From assembly GCA_021850805.1 (NCBI GenBank), contig JAJZKO010000004.1, positions 1-64,000 of the forward strand: a stretch of 64,000 nt of DNA. Reading direction: 5' to 3'. The translations under genes and the position numbers were made by a program. Below are positions 56,524 through 64,000 of this stretch, piece by piece. A model generated the notes under the pieces. The model was given only the letters and a program-made list of their open reading frames with translations. It had not been told where the DNA came from and did not search any database. The number at the start of each line of letters is the position of its first letter. Position 1 is the first letter of the stretch. The DNA comes from Microcaldota archaeon. GTDB lineage: Archaea; Micrarchaeota; Micrarchaeia; Micrarchaeales; CABMGC01.

Positions 56524-56766
56524 ATGGAAGAAAACAACTGTGATTTGGCAGTGGGCAGTATGTACGATGTGAAAGTATCAGTGCGCGATCCCAAGGGAGA
56601 AGGGATATGCCGCATAAGGGATACTGTGGTATTCGTCAAGAATACCAGAGTAAGACTCGGGAAGACCTACAAGGTTAAGATAACAAAGTCTTTCAAGTCG
56701 TTCGCATACGCTGAGCTGGTTGAAAATAGCAAGTATTTTATAGGTAACGGTAGCCTAATAATATAA
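56524..56766 (+). CDS. TRAM domain protein
   Basis: VGSMYDVKVSVRDPKGEGICRIRDTVVFVKNTRVRLGKTYKVKITKSFKSFAYAELV. Confidence 0.82.
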   Translation: MEENNCDLAVGSMYDVKVSVRDPKGEGICRIRDTVVFVKNTRVRLGKTYKVKITKSFKSFAYAELVENSKYFIGNGSLII

Positions 56767-56820
56767 CTATATACAATTATTTTATTCTTTTTTTATTATT
56801 CTTATTTACGGTGTCTTATT

Positions 56821-57453
56821 ATGAACAAAGAGTTTTACGAGAAAATAAAGTCAGGTACAACGACAATAGGCATAATATGCAAGGACGGCGTCGTGATGGC
56901 TGCCGACGCAAGGGCTACAATGGACACGTTCATATCAAGCTCTGAAGCCGTCAAGGTCTACTGCCTTAACGACAACCTTGGGATGACAATCGCTGGAGGC
57001 GTGGGAGACGCAGAATATCTCGTGAAACTGATAAAAATGCAGAATGAACTCTACAGGATGAGCGAGAACAAGCAGCTCAGCCCTACATCTGCAACATCAA
57101 TACTTTCTCTTATACTTCAAGAGAACAAAATGATGCCGTTCATGGTGCAGCTGCTTCTGGGCGGCCTTAACAATGGGAAGCCCGAGCTCTACAACATAGA
57201 TCCGGTAGGCGGAAGCACAAAGGAATCAAGGTTCACATCAACGGGCAGCGGCTCCCTTACGGCTCTAGGTTATCTCGAGGGGATATATGACCCTTCAATG
57301 GAGGTCCAGGAGGCGGCCAAACACGCAGCTTACTGCCTGAGAATAGCCATGAAGAGAGATTCTGCTACAGGGGACGGGACAAAGATAGTCTCAATAACAA
57401 AGAAGGGCTTCAAGGAATACACCAAGGAAGAGATAGAAAAACTGCTTAAATAA
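56821..57453 (+). CDS. psmB: Proteasome beta subunit
   Basis: SGTTTIGIICKDGVVMAADARATMDTFISS; GSGSLTALGYLE. Confidence 0.94.
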   Translation: MNKEFYEKIKSGTTTIGIICKDGVVMAADARATMDTFISSSEAVKVYCLNDNLGMTIAGGVGDAEYLVKLIKMQNELYRMSENKQLSPTSATSILSLILQENKMMPFMVQLLLGGLNNGKPELYNIDPVGGSTKESRFTSTGSGSLTALGYLEGIYDPSMEVQEAAKHAAYCLRIAMKRDSATGDGTKIVSITKKGFKEYTKEEIEKLLK

Positions 57454-57497
57454 ACGTACATTCTTAAAACGACGAATTTTTTCGTTACTGTGATTGT

Positions 57498-59435
57498 GTG
57501 GGCGACGAACAGGAAAACAAGGCTATGCTTGACAAGATAAAGGAACTTATACCAAAAGAAGCCGAAGTCTCAAAGGTAGAGTTCGAAGGTCCTGACATAG
57601 CCGTATATGCTAAAAACATACAGTTTATCTACAGCGACGAGCATGTAATAAAGAATATATCAGCATCAATAAAGAAAAGGCTGATAGTGCGCTCTGTGGC
57701 ATCGGAACTTATGGATCCCGAGGCCGCAATAGCAAAGATAACCGAGATAGTGCCAAAAGAAGCCGGGATAAGAGAAGGTGGCATAAGGTTCTCACCAGAC
57801 TTCGGCGAAGTATATATCGAGGCACTGAAGCCGGGCCTTGTGATAGGAAAGGGCGGGTCAACCCTCATGCAGATAGTCAGGGAGACAAGGTGGATACCAA
57901 AAGTCCTCAGGATACCAACAATGAACAGTGATACCATAAGCGGAATCCGTCAGCTGCTTTTCAAGGAGAGTGAATTCAGGAAAAATTTCCTGAAGAGCAT
58001 CGGCAAGAAGATCAATTCCATACCACTTAAAAGCGAGTGGGTAAAGGCAACAGCACTCGGCGGATTTAAGGAAGTGGGTAGGAGCTGCCTTCTTATAGAG
58101 ACAAAAAACTCAAAAGTAATAATAGACTGCGGGATAAGCCCAGAGCCCGGAATAAAAGGCGCAGCTGCAAATACCGACGAGAACAAAGCATTCCCATATC
58201 TTGACAGCACAAACATAACGATAAACGAGATAGATGCGGTTATACTGACGCACGCCCATATGGACCACATGGGATTTGTTCCATACCTTTTCAAGTTCGG
58301 ATATTCCGGACCTGTCTACTGCACGCCGCCTACAAGGGATCTGGCTGCATTGCTTTTATACGACTACACACGCCTCGTAATGAAAAGCGGCGGCAGCCCG
58401 TTGTACGGGGAGAAAGACATACGCACAATGCTTACCCACGTTATAACAAGGGATTATGGCGAAGTTACCAATGTTACTGACGAGATAAAACTCACATTCC
58501 ATAACGCGGGGCACATCCTCGGAAGTTCGACGGTGCACCTTCACATAGGCGAAGGATTATACAATATAGTATCCACGGGCGATATGAAGTATGGATTCAC
58601 CAGACTGCTGAATGAGGCAGAGACAAGATATCCACGTGTAGATGCACTCTTCATAGAGAGCACCTATGGGGGTCCGCGCGATATAACCGTAAACAGGAAG
58701 CAGGCCGAGCTGGACCTGATAACCGCAATAAAGTCCGTTACCGACAATGGCGGAAAGGTGCTCATACCCCTCTTCGCCGTAGGAAGAAGTCAGGAGATAC
58801 TCCTGGTTCTGGAAACCTACCTATCAAATAACCCGCAGTACAAAATAAACGCTCCAATATTCCTGGACGGCATGATACTCGAGGCAAGCGCTATACATAC
58901 TGCATATCCCGAATATCTGAAGCAGACATTGCAGCAGCGCATACTATCAAACAACTCCCCATTCGAGAGCGAACTCTTCGAAGTCGCAAAGGGAGAACGG
59001 AGCGATATAATAGAAAAAGGGCCTGCGGTAATACTGGCAAGCGGAGGGATGCTTAATGGCGGTGCAAGCCTTGAGTATTTCAAGGCCCTGGCCAATGATG
59101 AGAAGAACATGGTCATATTTGTCGGATACAACAGCGTAAACTCCCTTGGGAGGAGGGTCCAGAACGGGATAAACGAGATGGTGCTCCCAGGCGAAGACGG
59201 AAAAATGGCACAGCTAAAGGTGAACATAAAGGCAAATACTGTAGATGGGTTTTCAGGTCACAGCGACAGGAGGCAGATAATGGACTTTGTCAGCCATATA
59301 AAACCTTATGCTAGAAAGATATTCACCATGCACGGGGAGGAATCAAAGTGCGAAGATCTCGCCCGCACGCTTGGAAACATGATGCATGTAGATTCAAGGG
59401 CGCCTATGGATCTTGACACCATGCGCTTCGTATAG
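57498..59435 (+). CDS. KH/beta-CASP metallo-beta-lactamase ribonuclease (aCPSF1)
   Basis: N-terminal KH domains (PGLVIGKGGSTLMQIVRET), HAHMDHMGF, beta-CASP motif VDGFSGHSDRRQI; GTG start. Confidence 0.94.
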   Translation: MGDEQENKAMLDKIKELIPKEAEVSKVEFEGPDIAVYAKNIQFIYSDEHVIKNISASIKKRLIVRSVASELMDPEAAIAKITEIVPKEAGIREGGIRFSPDFGEVYIEALKPGLVIGKGGSTLMQIVRETRWIPKVLRIPTMNSDTISGIRQLLFKESEFRKNFLKSIGKKINSIPLKSEWVKATALGGFKEVGRSCLLIETKNSKVIIDCGISPEPGIKGAAANTDENKAFPYLDSTNITINEIDAVILTHAHMDHMGFVPYLFKFGYSGPVYCTPPTRDLAALLLYDYTRLVMKSGGSPLYGEKDIRTMLTHVITRDYGEVTNVTDEIKLTFHNAGHILGSSTVHLHIGEGLYNIVSTGDMKYGFTRLLNEAETRYPRVDALFIESTYGGPRDITVNRKQAELDLITAIKSVTDNGGKVLIPLFAVGRSQEILLVLETYLSNNPQYKINAPIFLDGMILEASAIHTAYPEYLKQTLQQRILSNNSPFESELFEVAKGERSDIIEKGPAVILASGGMLNGGASLEYFKALANDEKNMVIFVGYNSVNSLGRRVQNGINEMVLPGEDGKMAQLKVNIKANTVDGFSGHSDRRQIMDFVSHIKPYARKIFTMHGEESKCEDLARTLGNMMHVDSRAPMDLDTMRFV

Positions 59436-59455
59436 AACGACAAGCAGAGAAGCGG

Positions 59456-60556
59456 CTAGAAGACTTCAGGTCTTGGCCAATCTATATCCATCGGGTTTAG
59501 CTCCTCTTCCTCTATCTCTCTTCCTGCACTCATCCTGCTGAAAGTGAGCATTACTATCTCAACAAAGGCTATTACGCTCATCCCAAGCAGATAATATGTG
59601 CTGTCGTTAAGGTACTGGTAGCTTATTATTACTGCGCTTACCGCTGCTACTATCGCACCAAAGAAAAACCCTGCGTTCTTCTTACTGAGAATCGCAAAGC
59701 ATGATACAATGCCAAGAACGAAGACAGCAAAATTGGCAAGCTCAAGATAATAGGCTTGGCTATTGGTTGCTATAAATATGGAAAACTGGCCTGCTAGAAG
59801 CTTATCGCCTACGAAGAATATCTGCCCTGGCGCGAAGTATGCCAGCACACCAGAATTTACAATAAATAAGATCGCAGCAATTATTGCAAAGGCACCGAGA
59901 GAGCTGCCCTTCGCTGCCTTCTTGTCTGTTGCCTGATCAAGATCCTCTATGCAGTAAAAATTGCCATCATGCTCCATAAGATCCGCATAGCAGAAAGGTC
60001 TTGAGCAGTATTTGCATGTCGCATACGCCTGCCTCCAAGGATGGTTTACGCACGAGAGCCCATTTGCGGCTGCCATCTCGCTCTTCTCATTCTTGCTAAC
60101 TTTCTTATTTGCCTTAGGCACATTGCCTTCCGCCTCTGGCTGAACCGATGCGCGTCCGCTCTCCTGGATCTTTATTACTGAATTAAAACTTTCTTCAGTC
60201 TCCTTTTTCTGCTCGGCGATAGCTTTCCTGGAAGGCGACATATCTACGGATCTTGGTTGCTGTATAGGTTCCGGGGCCTTCTTAGGTCTTGCAGCTGCCT
60301 GCTGGACAACTTCCTGCTTGGGAACCGGCTGCACCATCCTCTGCGGCTCTGCCTTTGCCTCTTTTATCTCGGGTTGCACCTTCACCGCCTTTTCCTGCTG
60401 CAGTGCAGGTTCAGGCGCCTGCTTCTGTTGCGGCTGTACAGCCACCTGTTTAATAGGAGCAGCGGGCTGTTGCCTTTGAGCCTCCGCCTTCCTCCCGCTC
60501 TCCTTGCCCATGTTCCTTAGTTTAAATATTAAAATATCATCGTCAGGCGAGCCCAT
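59456..60556 (-). CDS. Membrane protein with Q/P/A-rich N-terminus and B-box-like zinc motif
   Basis: CVNHPWRQAYATCKYCSRPFCYADLMEHDGNFYCIED followed by several TM segments. Confidence 0.65.
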   Translation of the reverse strand: MGSPDDDILIFKLRNMGKESGRKAEAQRQQPAAPIKQVAVQPQQKQAPEPALQQEKAVKVQPEIKEAKAEPQRMVQPVPKQEVVQQAAARPKKAPEPIQQPRSVDMSPSRKAIAEQKKETEESFNSVIKIQESGRASVQPEAEGNVPKANKKVSKNEKSEMAAANGLSCVNHPWRQAYATCKYCSRPFCYADLMEHDGNFYCIEDLDQATDKKAAKGSSLGAFAIIAAILFIVNSGVLAYFAPGQIFFVGDKLLAGQFSIFIATNSQAYYLELANFAVFVLGIVSCFAILSKKNAGFFFGAIVAAVSAVIISYQYLNDSTYYLLGMSVIAFVEIVMLTFSRMSAGREIEEEELNPMDIDWPRPEVF

Positions 60557-60569
60557 GCAAATTCACTAT

Positions 60570-60800
60570 TCAATATCTGCTTCCGAACCTGGCCGCCTGC
60601 GCCTTCTTGCGCTCGAATATGCCCTTATGCTTTGCGCAGCTTATGCAGTAGTAGACCTTCCTCCTTGACATGTACCGCGCGCCTTCCTCCTTCTGCTCCG
60701 CACCGAATCTTATGGATCTCTCGTCAGCTACGGCCTTGCTCCTGGGGGTCTTCCTCCCGCAATTGTCGCATGTTACTAAAGCTTCCTTACCTCTCAACAA
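60570..60800 (-). CDS. rps26e: S26e-like ribosomal protein
   Basis: LVTCDNCGRKTPRSKAVADE...RRKVYYCISCAKHKGIFERKK: two CxxC pairs as in S26e. Confidence 0.68.
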   Translation of the reverse strand: MLRGKEALVTCDNCGRKTPRSKAVADERSIRFGAEQKEEGARYMSRRKVYYCISCAKHKGIFERKKAQAARFGSRY

Positions 60801-60851
60801 AACACCTGTAAATTATATTACACATCAGCTATATAAATTGTGGCTGCATAA

Positions 60852-61208
60852 ATGAATCATAGTACCTTATACTCTCAAAGCGGCGGCAATATGGAAACAA
60901 TAGCGTGCAGAAGAATCACAAGCGAGATACTCCCTGCAGTAAGGGCATCCATAGCAGAGGCAATGCACAAAAGATACTCATATAGCGAATCCGATATAGC
61001 CAAATCCCTTGGCATTGTGCAGGTTGCGGTGAGCAAGTACCTTAATTCAAACTATTCCGCAAAGACAAAAATGGTCAAGGATTACATAATAAAAAACAGG
61101 CTAAACGAAGACATACTCAGTTCAATAGTGAACAGAAAAAGCAAAGAGGATACAAACGCAATGATATATGCGCTCTGCATGACGCTGGCCTCTAAACTTG
61201 ATTTTTAG
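60852..61208 (+). CDS. HTH transcriptional regulator
   Basis: YSESDIAKSLGIVQVAVSKYLNSNYSAKTKMVKDYI. Confidence 0.75.
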   Translation: MNHSTLYSQSGGNMETIACRRITSEILPAVRASIAEAMHKRYSYSESDIAKSLGIVQVAVSKYLNSNYSAKTKMVKDYIIKNRLNEDILSSIVNRKSKEDTNAMIYALCMTLASKLDF

Positions 61209-61215
61209 TGATCTT

Positions 61216-62481
61216 ATGGCTGAAGAATTGAATCCTTTCAAGATATCACAAGAGCAACTGGACAAGGCTGCAGAGGTGATGGGCCTGGATAAGAATGCCC
61301 ATACCATACTAAGGGAGCCAAAGCGGATAGCGACCCTAAATATACCTGTAAAGATGCGGGACGGAAGCACAAAGGTCTTCACCGGATTCAGGGTGCTCTA
61401 CAACGATGCAAGAGGTCCTGGCAAGGGCGGCATAAGGTACCATCCAAGCGAGAGCATAGATACAGTAAAGGCGCTCTCAGCATGGATGACCTGGAAGACG
61501 TCTCTGGCAAACATACCTTATGGAGGAGCAAAGGGCGGGATAATATGCAATCCAAAAGAACTCAACGAATCGGAGCTTGAGAGCCTATCGCGCGGCTACA
61601 TCCGCGCCCTTGGCAGGCTGATAGGCCCCAAGGTGGACATACCTGCGCCAGACGTATATACCAATCCACAGATAATGGCATGGATGATGGATGAGTATAG
61701 CAAGATTGTAGGATATGACGAATTCGGGGTCATAACCGGCAAGCCGATAGAGGTATGGGGCTCCGAGGGCAGGTTCGATTCGACAGCCATGGGGGGCATG
61801 TATGTGATGCGCGAGGCGGCAAAGCGCATGAACATGGACATAACGAAGGCAAAGATAGCGATACAGGGTTTCGGAAATGCAGGCAAGTTTGCCTTCGAGC
61901 TCGCTACAAAGCTCTTCAATTCCAAAGTGGTGGCGATAAGCGACTCAAGCGGTGGAATATATTCGGAAGACGGGCTTGACTATGACCAGCTTGTAAAGCT
62001 CAAGGAGACAAAAGGCGAGATAAGTTCATATGAAAAGGCCGAGAAGATCACAAACCAGCAGCTCCTCGAGCTCGATGCCGATATACTCATACCAGCGGCA
62101 ATAGAGAACCAGATTACCGCGGAAAATGCGGATAAGGTAAAGGCAAAGATGGTGCTGGAGCTTGCAAACGGGCCCGTGACGCCAGACGCAGACCAGATAC
62201 TCTTCGAGAGAGGGATATTCGATGCGCCAGACTTCCTTGTCAATTCTGGTGGGGTTATAGTCTCTTACTTCGAATGGGTACAGAACCAGGAACATTATTA
62301 CTGGGAGAGCGACGATGTGTATAAGCGCCTAGACAAGATAATAACAAAATCGTTTAATGATGTCATGAAGACAAAGGACGATTATGCTGCGAAAGGGAAG
62401 AAGATAAGCATGAGGACAGCGGCATATATCCTTGCGGTTAGCCGTGTAGCCCAGGCGATGAAGACGCGTGGATGGTACTGA
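61216..62481 (+). CDS. gdhA: Glutamate dehydrogenase
   Basis: GFRVLYNDARGPGKGGIRYHPSESIDTVKALSAWMTWKTSLANIPYGGAKGGI; PAPDVYTNPQIMAWMMDEYSK. Confidence 0.95.
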   Translation: MAEELNPFKISQEQLDKAAEVMGLDKNAHTILREPKRIATLNIPVKMRDGSTKVFTGFRVLYNDARGPGKGGIRYHPSESIDTVKALSAWMTWKTSLANIPYGGAKGGIICNPKELNESELESLSRGYIRALGRLIGPKVDIPAPDVYTNPQIMAWMMDEYSKIVGYDEFGVITGKPIEVWGSEGRFDSTAMGGMYVMREAAKRMNMDITKAKIAIQGFGNAGKFAFELATKLFNSKVVAISDSSGGIYSEDGLDYDQLVKLKETKGEISSYEKAEKITNQQLLELDADILIPAAIENQITAENADKVKAKMVLELANGPVTPDADQILFERGIFDAPDFLVNSGGVIVSYFEWVQNQEHYYWESDDVYKRLDKIITKSFNDVMKTKDDYAAKGKKISMRTAAYILAVSRVAQAMKTRGWY

Positions 62482-62484
62482 GAA

Positions 62485-63144
62485 TCAGCCCATCTGCGGT
62501 CGATCCCTCATCGCCCCAGAGAGCAAGCTATAATCCTTCTGCTTCATCTCTATCAATGTGGCTTCCAGGGATGATATCACTATCCTTCTGGAAAACGTCC
62601 TCATTATAGAATAGATGGCAGAGGCACTGTAAATTCCAGAGGACTGCACATTGTAATTGTTGCCCCTGTGTACATACTGCTTCCTTTCCGTGCACAATAC
62701 GCTTAGTATCTTGTTCGAGATGTCCCTCTCCTGCTGGTTGCTCGAATTCTTTGCCGCACCATCAAACATCCTTATCACATTAATCATGTAAGCCGTGACA
62801 AATTGCTCGCTTTTCTTCCTGTCTGCTATGGTAGATTCGCGCACTTTGACAAAAGCCTTGTTGTTGATTGTATCCTCAAGGAACATGCAATAATTGAAAA
62901 ACTGCGAGCCATTTTTCTTCTGATTGTCCCTGTCAAGAGAGATGAATGGCAGGTAAGCACATGCGTATATATCCGCTATCGCGGAGCTTGACGGTGAATA
63001 TTTGGCAGCAGCCTTCACATCCGAGGCAATCTTGCCTATCATGTACCCTATTTCCGGCTCATCCTTCCTTATGCCTTTTGCATACTGCGGGAGCTCACCG
63101 CTTCTTATCTGCGGGATCATCTTAGCGCCATAAGGCGATGGCAT
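62485..63144 (-). CDS. Hypothetical protein linked to a RavA/MoxR-like gene
   Basis: 219-aa ORF, 4 bp downstream of the next gene on the same strand. Confidence 0.65.
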   Translation of the reverse strand: MPSPYGAKMIPQIRSGELPQYAKGIRKDEPEIGYMIGKIASDVKAAAKYSPSSSAIADIYACAYLPFISLDRDNQKKNGSQFFNYCMFLEDTINNKAFVKVRESTIADRKKSEQFVTAYMINVIRMFDGAAKNSSNQQERDISNKILSVLCTERKQYVHRGNNYNVQSSGIYSASAIYSIMRTFSRRIVISSLEATLIEMKQKDYSLLSGAMRDRPQMG

Positions 63145-63148
63145 TCAA

Positions 63149-64000
63149 CTACCTGACAAGCCTTATTATATTCTTCTGGCTCTCTATAAGCTTCTCAGCC
63201 TCCTCAATAAGCCTGTTTGCCTTTGCTGCAAGTTTCTCCGCCGCCTCCTCAAGCTTTTTATTGCCGGATTCTGCCGCCTCTTTCACCTCGTCGCTATCCC
63301 TAAGCTCCGCTATTCTCGCAGCGACGGTCTTGAGTGCATCAGGCGAAGAGCTGTTAACCTCTATGCTTCTCTCAAGGTTCCTCAGTGCGCCATTGCCCTC
63401 GTTTATCTTTGCGAGGATGAGATCGCTATATCTTTCCTCAATCACGTTAAGGAGGTTCTGCGCGTTCTCGTTAATCTTCTCTGCCGCCTTTCTCACGCTT
63501 TCATTGCTGTGGTTTAGGCTTGTCCTTATTATCTCACTCTCAACAGTCTGCAGCAGCCCGCCCTTGACCTGCTTTACACTCTCAAGGCTGGCCCGCTCTA
63601 TGAATGTCGTAAAGTCCTCAAAGCTCATCCCATTGCTGAGGTTTCCTCCGAGATCCCTGAGCTGCGTAAGCCTGCCCATCGGGGTATCAAGCTCTTCGTA
63701 GAGCATTCCGGAAACGGTCTTGAAGTCATCTTTGTCGCTTGGCGCTATATACATGAACACAAGCAGGTCCTCTTCTATTGCCGTTGTCCTGCCATTCAGC
63801 AGCGCGTGCGCCGCAATCATCTTAGAGCTACGCGCCTTCCTCCTGTCAGTCATATGCATGCCCCTGTCTTCAAGCAGGGCGAAGAGTTTCATCTGCTTGT
63901 CTACCACATACGAAAGGTCAACTGTAGGAAGCATCTTGTATATCTCTCTTATCATCTCCTTCGTTATCACCGGCTGTACGTCCAGTGCATCACGCTGGAA
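63149..64000 (-). CDS. MoxR/RavA-like AAA+ C-terminal part with coiled-coil, truncated by the window edge
   Basis: Frame stays open to base 64000 (FQRDALDVQPVITKEMIREIYK); MoxR-lid-like MTDRRKARSSKMIAAHALLNGRTTAIEEDLLVFMYIAPSDKDDF. Confidence 0.55.
   Translation of the reverse strand, partial: FQRDALDVQPVITKEMIREIYKMLPTVDLSYVVDKQMKLFALLEDRGMHMTDRRKARSSKMIAAHALLNGRTTAIEEDLLVFMYIAPSDKDDFKTVSGMLYEELDTPMGRLTQLRDLGGNLSNGMSFEDFTTFIERASLESVKQVKGGLLQTVESEIIRTSLNHSNESVRKAAEKINENAQNLLNVIEERYSDLILAKINEGNGALRNLERSIEVNSSSPDALKTVAARIAELRDSDEVKEAAESGNKKLEEAAEKLAAKANRLIEEAEKLIESQKNIIRLVR

Noticed and set aside
1-64000. CRISPR arrays, insertion sequences, integrases, phage genes, rRNA or 7S RNA
   Set aside because: No spaced direct repeats, transposase or integrase motifs, or rRNA/SRP RNA-like stretches were recognised by eye; a covariance-model scan would be needed to exclude small guide RNAs.

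Overview
The window is a gene-dense archaeal chromosome segment (about 70 protein genes, 6 tRNAs). I saw no mobile elements, CRISPR arrays or rRNA genes. Small compact genes, several intron-interrupted tRNAs and a scattered r-protein operon suggest a DPANN/Micrarchaeota-like lineage; this is inference, not a database result. Main contents: class I LysRS; S13-S4-S11; RfcS; GINS; L44e; aIF2-alpha; PAC2; a polyamine set (speB, speE, speD); NAD kinase; a complete pyruvate dehydrogenase complex; a trehalose/osmotic set (fused TPS-TPP, aquaporin, GH15); an Lhr helicase; a histidine kinase/response regulator pair; fibrillarin; RtcB; PCNA; DTD2; Rpp21; SRP54; a DRG GTPase with an NFACT-R protein; CTP synthase; two flippases with a GT2; TRAM, proteasome beta and aCPSF1; S26e-like protein; GDH; and a RavA/MoxR-like gene cut by the window edge. 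Most interesting observations: (1) a predicted tRNA-Ile with a UAU anticodon and a 13-nt intron; (2) a tRNA-Leu(CAA) with a 12-nt intron in the T-loop that splices exactly to TTCAAAT; (3) an NAD kinase, and possibly a GNAT gene, whose frames lack ATG/GTG/TTG starts; (4) an 18-codon Lys-rich micro-ORF with its own TATA-like and poly-T signals; (5) a winged-helix/REC/degenerate-GGDEF regulator; (6) a C39-like protein with the catalytic Cys replaced; (7) a perfect 11-bp hairpin upstream of agmatinase.
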